Assembly (NCBI GenBank): GCA_942493055.1
Contig: OW818680.1
Location: 1,550,001-1,614,000 of the forward strand
DNA: 64,000 nt
Source of the DNA: CAIZQW01 sp942493055
GTDB taxonomy: Bacteria; Verrucomicrobiota; Kiritimatiellia; RFP12; UBA1067
Direction: 5' to 3'
Below, in pieces: positions 1 to 8,267 of this stretch. Within the stretch, counting starts at the first letter, position 1, and the number at the start of each line of letters is the position of its first letter. The notes under the pieces are model-generated. The model was not told the origin of the DNA and made no database searches. It saw nothing but the letters and a program-made list of their open reading frames with translations. The translations under genes were made by a program, and so were the position numbers.

Positions 1-138
1 TAATTTCTTCGGACATCCGAGAAAATAAAACGTCTCTTCTGGGGTTTTGTTTTCAATACTTCTGCAGCCCACAAGGCATAAAGCAAAGGCGATTATTAAA
101 TAACGCATAAAGAGAGATCGTAGACGGACATTAAACAT
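1..138 (-). CDS. Lipoprotein, cut by the left window edge
   Basis: The minus strand reads an open frame of 46 codons from an ATG at 138 to the edge with no stop. It begins with basic residues and a hydrophobic stretch (RYLIIAFALCLVGC) that ends in a clear lipobox (L-V-G-C), so the product should be lipid-anchored after cleavage before the Cys at residue 25. AAGGA lies 5 bases before the ATG; an internal ATG at 108 (MRYLI) is a possible alternative. It follows the stop of the zinc-ribbon gene by 18 bases and is probably co-transcribed with it. The function of the mature part is not visible. Confidence 0.7.
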   Translation of the reverse strand, partial: MFNVRLRSLFMRYLIIAFALCLVGCRSIENKTPEETFYFLGCPKKL

Positions 139-156
139 GGGCATCCTTTCTCGCAC

Positions 157-1791
157 TCATTTGTTTCTCGGATGGCGGGAGTCATAGCTGCGCAGGTCGC
201 TTTTTTTCCAAATCGAGGACGAAGCGGCGCTGGTTTTTCCATTGGAGTCCCCGGACGTTTGAACGGCCTTTTTGACAGCCACTTGAACAGCCTGCTGGCC
301 TTCTTGCGTATCCAGGAAGTTTTGACCTGTAATGGTCGCTTCGCAAAACCCCATCATCACCCACTTTTTCGCCTCGGTATCATACGCCACATTGACAGGG
401 CCTGGATTCCAACGCTCACGTCCTGATGGTGTTTGATATCTGAAATTAAATACGAGGATCAGTCGCGGCGTAAACCGTTTTAGATTTTCCCCCATAAAGG
501 ACTGGAAGCAGGGTCTTGCCGTGACATAGCGCGCCTCACGAGCAGCAGGGTAAGAGGAAAGGGTCTGATTCACCAGGACAGTCGCCTTCTTAATAGCAGC
601 AGCCTCTGTTGGGGGTTCAGTCCTCTCACTTGCCGGCCTTGTTGACGTCGCCACGGGAGAAGAGGCCCCTTTCAAGAGACGTGCTGTTCGCTTCTCGATG
701 TCTTCAGTATCCCCGGGGCGTTCTTTTGACTGAACTTTTGCAAGATACGTTCCATTTGTATAACTGCTATAAAATTCAGGAAACAGGCTTTGCACCTTGG
801 CGACGTGATTCGTGCAATTCTCAAGCACAAGCGCGAGTATTTCCTCCGTCTTATCGCTCGCGTATGCTTTTTCAGGATAGTATAGAGTCAGGAACGCTGA
901 CGTCTGGATCAGTAACAGCCCTTTCTCCTCAATGGCCAAATCCTTGGTCGCCATTGCACTCAAGACAAGGTTATTGATCATATCGCCCACGAGTTCCGTC
1001 TTGTTCACGTAAAACGTCTGCCAAGGCATGGAAGAGCCTGCAAAGTGAATGCTCGCTCTATCGGATTTTTCAACGATGCCTCCTCGCGAAAAGCGGAAGC
1101 CGACGACTTTACTTGAAAGCCACAGGTGGAAGCCATCTGCTTCGATGAGCAAGCCAGCCAAGGCTGATTGACATGCAACCGCCAGGCTGGAGTTGAATTG
1201 AAAATCCTCCGCCTTGACCTTCTCCGCAGCAGACTTGAAAGACAGCTTCTGGATATCCGGCTGAATCGTTCTTTTAAGTTTATTCAGCGCTTCTAATTCA
1301 CACGTCTGTTCACGCGCAGCGTCTTCAGCTCGACTGATGAGCTGATCAGAGGTTAGCGGCGCGGGGAGATCTACACGTTCAACATCCGGCTCCGTCATTT
1401 TGACGGCCGGCTCATTCATCCGTGGCTCTTCGTTTTGTTTCACGATCAGCTTCCCAGGCTTTACGACTTCCTCGGAAGCAGTCCGGTCTGGCTGAGTCCC
1501 GGACAAAGGTTTCTTTTCCTCATGCAAAACCTCAACCTGCTTGGGCGCTGTAAAAGTCTTACGCACGGGGATGTTCGACTGGGGCGCATTTTTCATCACC
1601 ACCGGCAACCGAACGGAAAAGAGAAGCATTCCTACAGCAGCAAAGATTAGGAGAGCGAACACAATTAAAGCATACGGGATGATCGTCCTCTGTCGGCCCT
1701 GGGCATCTCCAGGCGTTGTCATACGACTGCCGCAGTGCGGACAAGATACCGCATGTCTATTAACTTTATAGCCACAGTCTTTACACGTCAT
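157..1791 (-). CDS. Zinc-ribbon, single-pass membrane protein of unknown function
   Basis: About 544 aa. The N-terminus carries a zinc ribbon with two CxxC pairs (CKDC and CPHC), followed by a basic segment and one transmembrane helix (IIPYALIVFALLIFAAVGMLLF) roughly at residues 36-58. A Pro/Glu/Lys-rich linker and a large region, presumably outside the membrane, follow. I recognise no catalytic motif. The frame is open up to 1845, but the ATG at 1791 places the zinc ribbon at the start and has AAGGA upstream, so I chose it. A downstream lipoprotein gene lies 18 bases away. In other bacteria such zinc-ribbon plus TM proteins often serve as envelope sensors or scaffolds; no such role is shown here. 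Confidence 0.7.
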   Translation of the reverse strand: MTCKDCGYKVNRHAVSCPHCGSRMTTPGDAQGRQRTIIPYALIVFALLIFAAVGMLLFSVRLPVVMKNAPQSNIPVRKTFTAPKQVEVLHEEKKPLSGTQPDRTASEEVVKPGKLIVKQNEEPRMNEPAVKMTEPDVERVDLPAPLTSDQLISRAEDAAREQTCELEALNKLKRTIQPDIQKLSFKSAAEKVKAEDFQFNSSLAVACQSALAGLLIEADGFHLWLSSKVVGFRFSRGGIVEKSDRASIHFAGSSMPWQTFYVNKTELVGDMINNLVLSAMATKDLAIEEKGLLLIQTSAFLTLYYPEKAYASDKTEEILALVLENCTNHVAKVQSLFPEFYSSYTNGTYLAKVQSKERPGDTEDIEKRTARLLKGASSPVATSTRPASERTEPPTEAAAIKKATVLVNQTLSSYPAAREARYVTARPCFQSFMGENLKRFTPRLILVFNFRYQTPSGRERWNPGPVNVAYDTEAKKWVMMGFCEATITGQNFLDTQEGQQAVQVAVKKAVQTSGDSNGKTSAASSSIWKKSDLRSYDSRHPRNK

Positions 1792-1895
1792 AATCACATA
1801 TCCTTGAATGCGTGGATTATACTCGTTCGGGAATAGGCTGGGCAAGGCGCAATTTCAAAACGGAATAAATGCGAATAAGTATGGAACGTCGACGG

Positions 1896-2032
1896 TTCAT
1901 TCTTAATCTCATTACCTAATCTCATTACTTAATCTGTTCGAGACGAAGCAGGGAGATTAAGTAGGGAGACGAAGATGGTCATTTTTTCGTGCTTTTCGTG
2001 TATTTCGTGGGCAAAGAAGTTGAAGCTACATA
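1896..2032. repeat. Intergenic short reiterated motifs
   Basis: The 333-base gap 1792-2124 holds no gene that I can support. It has tandem-like 'AATCTCATTAC' units near 1909-1935, partly inverted as 'GATTAAGTAGGGA' around 1952-1970, and 'TTCGTG' units near 1985-2010 (TTCGTGCTTTTCGTG). The style matches other short repeats in this window. The reverse-strand frame through this interval runs antisense into the 77-aa gene and is a shadow. Confidence 0.4.
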
Positions 2033-2124
2033 CACCCCACAAACAACTCGAAATACGCCCCGGCCGTTGTTTTGCTGTCGAATGGACTTGAAAGCGCGGG
2101 GGAACCTTCGTATACTTCCACGCT

Positions 2125-2358
2125 ATGACTGACTCAACACTTGAATATGGCGAACAGCCTATCGCGCAACTCATGCGCGACGCCGGCATCACTGCGCATG
2201 ACCTTGTCAGCGCATCGAAGGTACCCATGACGCACAAGATGGTCGCGCGCGCCTGCAAAGGACGCAAGCTGACCGCCAACACAAAGAATATCGTGCTGCG
2301 TGCGCTCCAGATCGTCACCGGCAAAACCTATTCGTTCACAGACCTGTTTAACTATTAA
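2125..2358 (+). CDS. Small HTH-like protein upstream of lnt
   Basis: 77 aa, predicted to be largely helical and basic. The order of segments (QLMRDAGITAHDLVSAS, then HKMVARACKGRKL, then VLRALQIVTGKTY, ending in LFNY) resembles a compact XRE/Cro-like DNA-binding fold, with residues around 15-45 as the possible HTH. This is a judgement from pattern, not an identified family. It stops 5 bases before lnt, so the two are probably co-transcribed. It could regulate its own operon or be a conserved lineage-specific small protein. Confidence 0.7.
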   Translation: MTDSTLEYGEQPIAQLMRDAGITAHDLVSASKVPMTHKMVARACKGRKLTANTKNIVLRALQIVTGKTYSFTDLFNY

Positions 2359-2363
2359 CCGCT

Positions 2364-4034
2364 ATGTTCATTCTTAAATCAGTCGCCGCGTTGATTAGCG
2401 CTTTGCTATTGTGGTCAGCTTTCCCGCCCTCGTCGCAATCGGCAAGCGCATGGATTGCCCTGATTCCACTGATGCTAATCATCCGCAACAGCTCGCCGAA
2501 GCACGCCTTTGGCTGGGCATGGCTCTCCGGGATCTTGTTCTGGTGCGCCACCCTAAGCTGGTTCCCGGCGATCATCAAGAATGGCGGGCCATGGATCCTG
2601 GTCGTGCTCGGGCAGGTTGCGCTGGCCGCCTGGTGTGCGCTCTTCTTCGGAGCCTTCGCCTTGGCCTCAGCCCGCGTCTGGGCTTGGGCCGGCACCGGCA
2701 GCAGCCTGAAGCGCATCCTGGCTGTTACACTGATTGATCCGCTGCTCTGGGCAGGCACGGAATATCTGCGCGGCAAACTCCTGACCGGCTTTGCCTGGAA
2801 CTTCCTCGGGGTCAGCCAGGTCAACAACCTGCCGGTTGTCCAAATCGCCTCCGTCCTGGGCGTCTATGGGGTATCCGCACTCATCATCCTCTTCAATGGC
2901 GCGATCACCAGCATTGCCACGCGTACGCTGGAACCCTTTCTCGCACGCCTCAAACGCCAGCCCTTTCAGGCGCCGAAATTTCCGGAACGTCTCCTGCGTT
3001 CTGCCGAAAGCCTCCTCCCTTTGGCCTGTGTCTTAGGGTGCTGGGTTTGGGGCTTCAACCGTGTCAACCTCTGGCTGCGGACAGAACAGACGCACCCCCT
3101 GTGGCGCATCGCGATCATCCAGCCCAACATCCCCTGTTACTTCAACAACAACAAGGAGCTGATCCAGCAGCAGCGCGAGATTTTCAACGAACAGAACCAG
3201 ATGGCGAAGCTGGCCAGTCCTGACTTGACGGTTTGGCACGAGACCGCAGTGCCCTACCTGATGCCGGAGAGCCCCTCTGCGCTCGCCTTTATCAAGCGCG
3301 GAGCTACCAATACCGGCTCGCCCATATTGGCCGGCGTCATGGAGGGAGAGAAGACGGCTGTCTCTCGGAGCGCACCTGAAGGTGTTCACTACTATAACGC
3401 GGCGTGGCTGTTTGATCGTGACGGAAAGCCGCTGGGTGCCTACCGCAAGCAACATCTCGTGCCCTTTGGCGAATTCATCCCGCTCGACAAGACCTTTCCG
3501 ATTCTCCAGAAGCTCGCGCCGACAGGCGTCTCCTGCATGCCGGGAAAGGCTCCGTCCGTGATGAAGCTGACACGCGCCAATGGCGACACCTTGCACATTG
3601 GCGCATTGATCTGCTTTGAGGATACGATTCCTGACCTCAGCCGACATTCGGTACGTGCAGGCGCACGGATACTCGCCCTGGTCACCAACGACGCCTGGTT
3701 CAACGGCTCGATCGAACCGATACAGCATCTGCATCAGGCTGTCTTCCGCTCCATTGAAAACGGCGTGCCCATGGTGCGCTGCGCCAACTCGGGCGTCTCC
3801 GCGACAGTCGATCCTGTCGGACGCACAACGTCACTGACCTCCAGCAAGCACCAGGCTGATTTCCATGGCTTTCTGGTTCGTCCCCTGCACGTCCCTAACA
3901 CGCCCTTACCCGCCCTTTATACCGTCTGCGGCGATTTCCTGCTGGCCATCCCTGGCATGATACTGGTCATCGGAATCCTAGCGGCAACTTGGTTTCAGGG
4001 TTCAGGGTTCAGGCTTGCCCACGGAACACACTGA
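2364..4034 (+). CDS. lnt: Apolipoprotein N-acyltransferase
   Basis: 556 aa inner-membrane enzyme that adds the third acyl chain to the N-terminal Cys of lipoproteins, using phospholipid as donor. The N-terminal half is a bundle of transmembrane helices. The C-terminal half is a nitrilase-fold domain with the expected catalytic residues: Glu in VWHETAVPY, Lys in YRKQHLVPFGEF and Cys in ALICFEDT. A last TM helix (FLLAIPGMILVIGILAATWF) follows. It is somewhat longer than E. coli Lnt (512 aa). The last ~12 residues are encoded by a GGTTCA repeat tract that looks intergenic, so the original stop may have been lost and the tail extended. Confidence 0.95.
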   Translation: MFILKSVAALISALLLWSAFPPSSQSASAWIALIPLMLIIRNSSPKHAFGWAWLSGILFWCATLSWFPAIIKNGGPWILVVLGQVALAAWCALFFGAFALASARVWAWAGTGSSLKRILAVTLIDPLLWAGTEYLRGKLLTGFAWNFLGVSQVNNLPVVQIASVLGVYGVSALIILFNGAITSIATRTLEPFLARLKRQPFQAPKFPERLLRSAESLLPLACVLGCWVWGFNRVNLWLRTEQTHPLWRIAIIQPNIPCYFNNNKELIQQQREIFNEQNQMAKLASPDLTVWHETAVPYLMPESPSALAFIKRGATNTGSPILAGVMEGEKTAVSRSAPEGVHYYNAAWLFDRDGKPLGAYRKQHLVPFGEFIPLDKTFPILQKLAPTGVSCMPGKAPSVMKLTRANGDTLHIGALICFEDTIPDLSRHSVRAGARILALVTNDAWFNGSIEPIQHLHQAVFRSIENGVPMVRCANSGVSATVDPVGRTTSLTSSKHQADFHGFLVRPLHVPNTPLPALYTVCGDFLLAIPGMILVIGILAATWFQGSGFRLAHGTH

Positions 4035-4051
4035 AAACCACGGAAAATTCA

Positions 4052-4120
4052 ATTGGACGTTGGACGTTCGATGTTGAATGTTCGACCTGTCCGCCGTAGC
4101 CTTGGCGAAGGTGGATGTTC
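4052..4120. repeat. REP-like palindrome and GACGTT/GATGTT units
   Basis: Downstream of lnt there are related units (GGACGTTGGACGTTCGATG, then TTGAATGTTCGAC) followed at 4088-4115 by an imperfect hairpin whose arms are TCCGCC (4090-4095) and GGTGGA (4110-4115, one G:U pair). Similar 'TCCGCC...GGCGGA' hairpins are dispersed in many PVC genomes. The rest of the gap to 4318 shows nothing else that I can support. Confidence 0.5.
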
Positions 4121-4317
4121 GTATTCATTCGTGTGGTTCGCGCCATTCGATGCAAAAAGTTACTCCGCCGTTTATTCCCGAGATTCCAGGGGGTTGGCTT
4201 AGCGATGAAAAAATCGTCTAAACCAGAAAAACGCGGTTGAAATGCGAGGCCCAGTTTGGTAAAGTATACGAATTCATGCCCGACACAAGGTAGCGCGGGC
4301 GACAAGAGGAGAATATC

Positions 4318-4473
4318 ATGAGTCAGCATAGCAGCTTAAAGGGTTCGGGCAAAATTACAGCAAAGCGTAATGTGTTGAAGCGTTTTGAACGCGTCAACCT
4401 GTTGAAGAAGCGCGGTCAGTGGAAAGACGGAGATCGCGGTCTGGGTCTGCGCAAGACCAAGCCTGATGTCTAG
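4318..4473 (+). CDS. Small basic protein (Chlamydiae/Verrucomicrobia/Planctomycetes family, TIGR04137-like)
   Basis: A 51-aa basic protein beginning MSQHSSLKGSGK and containing NVLKRFERVNLLKKRGQW, GDRGLGLRKTKP. This is the signature of the short basic protein family restricted to the PVC superphylum; its role is unknown, and the charge suggests RNA or ribosome binding. The start is fixed by AGAGGAGA about 6 bases before the ATG, and the gene ends at a strong terminator (4533-4575). It is a useful taxonomic marker for this window. Too short for most gene-length cut-offs, but the family match by eye is convincing. Confidence 0.88.
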   Translation: MSQHSSLKGSGKITAKRNVLKRFERVNLLKKRGQWKDGDRGLGLRKTKPDV

Positions 4474-4532
4474 GCCAAGCCCTCTCCGAGACGCCGATGG
4501 TCCCCTCGGGTTGACTCTCACGTTTCAGGCAC

Positions 4533-4577
4533 AAAAAAACTCGTCCGCCCGGCAGGGATGGACGAGTTCTTTTTTAT
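4533..4577. terminator. Bidirectional Rho-independent terminator
   Basis: Perfect 9-bp arms AACTCGTCC (4538-4546) and GGACGAGTT (4560-4568), preceded by a run of seven A and followed by CTTTTTT. It can terminate both the plus-strand small basic protein gene and the minus-strand RnfG-like gene that ends at 4589. Confidence 0.9.
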
Positions 4578-4588
4578 TGTTCTGCGTG

Positions 4589-5128
4589 TTACGACGAAAG
4601 CTGCTTACGCTTATTAATCGCATCCCGGATGCAGTCGAGGGCGGCCCGTGACGAAATAGTGGCGGCTGTCACGGCATCCACCTCTCCTCCATCCTTCTTG
4701 ACCTTCCATGACCCCTCCAGCGCGCGTCCTCTGAGCGGATTTTTAAATGCGCTTGCAGCGATCTTTGTTCCAAGGCCAGGGGTCTCCGTGGCGCGCAAGA
4801 CCTCGTAGTTGACGAGCTTGCCATCTGCGCTCATGCCGACCATCAACACGACATCGCCAGCGTAACCATTCTTTGAACGGCCCTCTGTCGCCACAGCGAC
4901 AATTTTTCCATCCTGCTTCACAACAAAGAAGGTGTTTGTTTTCCCTTCCTGGACAATATCAACCTTTTCGGGAGGCGGGAGGCCAGCCGGCATGACGCTG
5001 GCTGCTGCTGCCTTCGTGCGCGCCTCAAGTGCAGCAGCGATGGGGGCCTCGGTCAGTTTGAAGACGGCCGCCAACAGTGCTGAACTGACTGCACAGATAA
5101 CCGTTAATACAAAAATCAACCTAGCCAT
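4589..5128 (-). CDS. RnfG-like FMN-binding domain protein, orphan
   Basis: About 179 aa with an N-terminal membrane anchor (MARLIFVLTVICAVSSALLAAVF) and a single extracytosolic FMN-binding domain. The C-terminal DAVTAATISSRA is the place where ApbE attaches FMN to Thr in RnfG/NqrC (consensus Dxx[ST]GAT); here the Gly is Ala, while the acceptor Thr (about T157) is kept. No other rnf genes are nearby, so this is not a normal Rnf operon, but an ApbE is encoded at 25944-26966. The ATG at 5128 has AGGAG 4 bases upstream, which rules out the longer TTG frame. It follows the DUF1080 gene by 17 bases, suggesting co-transcription. Confidence 0.85.
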   Translation of the reverse strand: MARLIFVLTVICAVSSALLAAVFKLTEAPIAAALEARTKAAAASVMPAGLPPPEKVDIVQEGKTNTFFVVKQDGKIVAVATEGRSKNGYAGDVVLMVGMSADGKLVNYEVLRATETPGLGTKIAASAFKNPLRGRALEGSWKVKKDGGEVDAVTAATISSRAALDCIRDAINKRKQLSS

Positions 5129-5145
5129 ACTGCTCCTGGACAAAA

Positions 5146-5841
5146 TTACTTCACCACCTGAATCTTGATATTGCGGTAGGAGACGTGGTCCACATGATCC
5201 TGCAACAGGATGTGCCCGCTTTCAGCTTCGCCCCAATGAGGGATCTTGCTGAACTTGCTCTGGGAAACAGCTTCACGGAATTCCGGGCTGCCACGTTCGA
5301 ACGACAGGACCTTTTCGCCATTCAGCCAGTGCTCGACCTTTTTGCCTTTGCAGACGAGCATGATACTGTTCCACTCGCCCAGCGGGTTCAACTTGGCAGT
5401 CGGCGCAGGAAGCACATCATAAAGAGAGGCCACTTTACGTGAGCCGTTCTTTCCTTTTTGAGCATCCGGGTGCTCGGGGTCCAAAACCTGAAACTCAGGG
5501 GCTGTGCCGCCATTCAGCTTCGGATTGAAAAAATACTTAACCCCGCTGTTCGCGGCCTTTGTCAACTTGAAATCCAATTTGAGGACAAAGTTTGAGTAGA
5601 CCTGCTCGGTGATGATATCCCCGCCACCGCCTTTGGGCAGGACCGAGAGGACGCCATCCTTCATCTCCCAGCCTTTTTCTGGGAAGGCCGGGGTCTTGAC
5701 GCTGCGCCACCCTTTTGTCGTCGTGCCATCCCAGAGCAGCTGAAAGCCTTCGTCCTTTTCTGCATCCGTCAATTGATTGTCAGCGGCATAAGCAACACCC
5801 AGCGAACAGGACAAGCTGAGCATTAAAACGAGCTTTTTCAT
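5146..5841 (-). CDS. Secreted DUF1080 (3-keto-disaccharide hydrolase-like) protein
   Basis: 231 aa. A signal peptide (MKKLVLMLSLSCSLGVAYA) precedes a concanavalin-like jelly-roll of the DUF1080 family: GFQLLWDGTTTKGW near the start, DIITEQVYSNFVLKLDFKL in the middle, and HILLQDHVDHVSYRNIKI at the end. Members are common in PVC bacteria; some cleave 3-keto-glucosides and others are thought to bind or hydrolyse glycans. The length is normal for a single-domain form. It lies between plsX (33 bases upstream) and the RnfG-like gene (17 bases downstream) on the same strand. Confidence 0.9.
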   Translation of the reverse strand: MKKLVLMLSLSCSLGVAYAADNQLTDAEKDEGFQLLWDGTTTKGWRSVKTPAFPEKGWEMKDGVLSVLPKGGGGDIITEQVYSNFVLKLDFKLTKAANSGVKYFFNPKLNGGTAPEFQVLDPEHPDAQKGKNGSRKVASLYDVLPAPTAKLNPLGEWNSIMLVCKGKKVEHWLNGEKVLSFERGSPEFREAVSQSKFSKIPHWGEAESGHILLQDHVDHVSYRNIKIQVVK

Positions 5842-5874
5842 GTGTAATCCTCTTGGTTTGGTTTGTAAAAAAAC

Positions 5875-6912
5875 TTAGGTCGTCGGGTGCTCCGCCTTGG
5901 TGACCTCCATGGCGGCAATTCCTGAGGCGATTTCATCCGTCAAATTATTTGCAGCGGCAGCCGCTGCTGCAACAAGCGCATGATAGACCGCGCGATACGA
6001 GGAGGAGCCGTGCGAAATGATCACAGCGCCCGGGACCCCCAGCAAGGGCGCGCCCCCGTAAATTTCAGGATCCATGTGACGCTTGACGCTCTGGAGCGCG
6101 CCTCTCAGAAGCAAGGCGCCAAACATGCGGACCGGGTCCATGACAAACTCTTTCTTCATCAGGAAGCCCAGCGCATGGGCCACGCTTTCGGCAGTCTTGA
6201 GCACCACGTTACCGACAAACCCGTCACAGACAGCCACATCGGTTTCACCCATGAACAAGTCGTGGCCTTCAATATTGCCCCGGAACTTGAAATTCTGCTT
6301 TTGCATCAAAGGGAAGGCCTTCTTGGTGACCTCGTTGCCCTTGCCGTCCTCCGTGCCGATGCTCAACAGCCCGACAACCGGATTGGCCTGCTTCAAGACC
6401 GTCCGTGAATACGCCGCGCCCATCACGGCAAATTGCGCGATCCACTCCTCTGAACAGTCCATGTTCGCGCCGGCATCCAGCAACAAGGTCGGACGATCGC
6501 GCTTGCGGGTCGGCAGCGCGGCTGCAATCGCAGGACGTATCACGCCTGGAATGCGGCCCAGCGCAAAGACGGCCGCGGCGGAGACTGCCCCTGAATTGCC
6601 AGCAGAGACCATGGCATCGGCCTCTTTCCGCTTAATCAAGTCCATGCAGACATTGATCGAGCACTGTTTCTTCCTGCGCACGGCTGAGGCCGGCGACTCA
6701 TCCATGTTAATGTTTTCAGGCGCATGGATAATCTGGAGACGATCCATATTCACCCCGGGGTATTTTGCCAGTTCCGCCCGTATCGCTGTTTCGTCGCCGA
6801 CCAGCAAAATACGTGAAATCGTACCGTGTGGTTTTGAGGCAGCCTCGACTGCGCCATGTACAATTTCACATGGTGCATGATCACCGCCCATTGCATCCAA
6901 AGCAATCCGCAT
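5875..6912 (-). CDS. plsX: Phosphate acyltransferase PlsX
   Basis: 345 aa. Makes acyl-phosphate from acyl-ACP for phospholipid synthesis (PlsX/PlsY route). Starts MRIALDAMGGDHAP, the typical PlsX N-terminus. Other family landmarks are HAPENINMDESPASAVRRKK, MVSAGNSGA, LLDAGANMDC, LLSIGTEDGKGN, FRGNIEGHD and CDGFVGNVVLK. The ATG has GGGGG five bases upstream. It lies downstream of rpmF and the yceD-like gene, the conserved yceD-rpmF-plsX order seen in many bacteria. An AT-rich hairpin lies between rpmF and plsX. Confidence 0.96.
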   Translation of the reverse strand: MRIALDAMGGDHAPCEIVHGAVEAASKPHGTISRILLVGDETAIRAELAKYPGVNMDRLQIIHAPENINMDESPASAVRRKKQCSINVCMDLIKRKEADAMVSAGNSGAVSAAAVFALGRIPGVIRPAIAAALPTRKRDRPTLLLDAGANMDCSEEWIAQFAVMGAAYSRTVLKQANPVVGLLSIGTEDGKGNEVTKKAFPLMQKQNFKFRGNIEGHDLFMGETDVAVCDGFVGNVVLKTAESVAHALGFLMKKEFVMDPVRMFGALLLRGALQSVKRHMDPEIYGGAPLLGVPGAVIISHGSSSYRAVYHALVAAAAAAANNLTDEIASGIAAMEVTKAEHPTT

Positions 6913-6934
6913 GGTAACCCCCTATAAACACTCA

Positions 6935-6971
6935 TTAAGAATTAAGAACACAAAAGGTCCTTAATTCTTAA
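6935..6971. repeat. Perfect 12-bp inverted repeat between rpmF and plsX
   Basis: TTAAGAATTAAG (6935-6946) and CTTAATTCTTAA (6960-6971) are exact inverted copies with a 13-base spacer. There is no T-run in the transcribed direction, so it is a poor terminator. It is either an intergenic palindrome or an mRNA processing/stability structure. Confidence 0.5.
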
Positions 6972-7005
6972 CTCAGATATAAAAATCTAAAATTTCGAAA
7001 ACTAA

Positions 7006-7185
7006 TTAAGCCTCGATCGTCAGCACTTTACGTCCCTTGTACATGCCACAGGATTGGCACACACGGTGGGTCTGCTGGGACGCGCCACAATTCGGGCATG
7101 CCTGGACTTGAGCCAGCTCAGCCTTGATGTGGCCTTTGCGCTGACGGATTCTCATTTTCGACTTTTTCCTTTTTGGTACGGCCAT
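7006..7185 (-). CDS. rpmF: 50S ribosomal protein L32
   Basis: 59 aa, starting MAVPKRKKSKMRIRQRKGH, with the two zinc-binding pairs CPNC and CQSC of the Cys-containing form of L32. The length is normal. GGAG lies upstream of the ATG. It sits between the yceD-like gene and plsX, as in many bacteria; too short for typical ORF cut-offs but unmistakable. Confidence 0.95.
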   Translation of the reverse strand: MAVPKRKKSKMRIRQRKGHIKAELAQVQACPNCGASQQTHRVCQSCGMYKGRKVLTIEA

Positions 7186-7212
7186 TTCTCATTTCTCCTT
7201 CTTCTTCACTGC

Positions 7213-7231
7213 AACTGTGCCCTGCACAGTT
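7213..7231. other. Short hairpin in the yceD-rpmF spacer
   Basis: AACTGTGC (7213-7220) and GCACAGTT (7224-7231) form an 8-bp stem with a 3-base loop. No U-tract follows on the minus strand, so it may be a processing or partial attenuation element rather than a terminator. Confidence 0.35.
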
Positions 7232-7267
7232 TAAATTATCGTTCTTCGTTCTTGCGCCACACCCGGA

Positions 7268-7744
7268 CTAGCCCAGTCCGTTTAGCGCGCCCCAACGGGT
7301 TTCCTGTCCTTCCTCATGGCAGGTGCAGGTTTCCTTATTAAGGTTTTTTCCACAGGTCATACACAGTCCTTTGCAGGCGTTGCTACAGACCGGATAACCG
7401 GGAAGGGCGAGTATAATAGCTTCTCTGAGCTCTTCGGTCAAGTCTAGGAAGTCAGTTGTGTCAGAAATTTCTATGGAGGTCACAAAGTTGTCATCCTTGG
7501 CTTCCCATTGAAAATCAGCCCCGCACCGGACACAGATGCAGTTCAACGGCAAACTCAGCTTTCCGCGGACCAGCAATTCCGTGCCCAGCGCCTGAATGAA
7601 CAGATCATACGTCAGGCCTGCTGCAGGCGAGAAGACCTCGCTTTCGCCGAGGTCAAAGACCTCTGCGGGCAGCTCCCCTTTATAGTGATCCCCCTCCTCG
7701 TCGAGGCGGGCAATATCAACGATCAAACGCGCCTGTGTTTCCAA
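7268..7744 (-). CDS. YceD/DUF177 family protein
   Basis: About 158 aa. A beta-rich N-terminal part is followed by zinc-binding cysteines: CVRC in the middle, then CSNACKGLCMTCGKNLN and CTC at the end, typical of DUF177. In bacteria this family is linked to 23S rRNA maturation or stability, and its gene nearly always precedes rpmF, as here. Start choice: the GTG at 7750 overlaps AGGAGG (7750-7755), so the in-frame TTG at 7744, 5 bases after it, is more likely. The beginning overlaps the 3' end of coaD by about 29 bases. Confidence 0.88.
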   Translation of the reverse strand: METQARLIVDIARLDEEGDHYKGELPAEVFDLGESEVFSPAAGLTYDLFIQALGTELLVRGKLSLPLNCICVRCGADFQWEAKDDNFVTSIEISDTTDFLDLTEELREAIILALPGYPVCSNACKGLCMTCGKNLNKETCTCHEEGQETRWGALNGLG

Positions 7745-8267
7745 CGGCACCTCCTGCCCGGAGCTGATGTTCCGAGTGCTTCTTCACATACTTCTCAACA
7801 TAATCATGGACGACCGGCGACACAAACGGACGCGTATCACCGCCATAGCGCGCAATCTCACGGATCGTGCTGGCGGTCACATAGCTGTAGTTCTCGTTCG
7901 GCATCATAAAGAGCGTCTCGACCTCTGGCGCCAGTTTCCGGTTGGTCAACGCCATCTGGAACTCGTACTCAAAATCCGAATAGACGCGCAAGCCCCGCAC
8001 AACCACGCCGATCTTGTGGGTACGGCAGTAATCGACCAACAGGCAGTCCAGCCGGTCAACTTCGACGTTTTTCAGCCCGGAGGATGCCACGCTTTCGCGT
8101 ATCATGGACATGCGCGCCTCAATGTCAAACATGCCCGTCGCTTTAATGGAGACGCCTGCGACCACCACAATCACCTTGTCAAAGAGGGCTGAGCTCCGTT
8201 CAATCAAGTCGAAATGCCCTAATGTCAAGGGGTCAAAGGTCCCGGGATAAACAGCTATTCTATACAT
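7716..8267 (-). CDS. coaD: Phosphopantetheine adenylyltransferase
   Basis: 183 aa. Fourth step of coenzyme A synthesis: 4'-phosphopantetheine plus ATP gives dephospho-CoA. Starts MYRIAVYPGTFDPLTLGH, containing the nucleotidyltransferase T/HxGH motif. Also present are VVRGLRVYSDFEYEFQMALTNRKL (substrate-binding region) and YVTASTIREIARYGGD (normally SSTxVRE...GG). The C-terminal ~20 residues overlap the yceD-like gene; the start overlaps the end of rsmD by 13 bases. The tight overlaps indicate a single transcript. Confidence 0.95.
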   Translation of the reverse strand: MYRIAVYPGTFDPLTLGHFDLIERSSALFDKVIVVVAGVSIKATGMFDIEARMSMIRESVASSGLKNVEVDRLDCLLVDYCRTHKIGVVVRGLRVYSDFEYEFQMALTNRKLAPEVETLFMMPNENYSYVTASTIREIARYGGDTRPFVSPVVHDYVEKYVKKHSEHQLRAGGAVGNTGAFDR

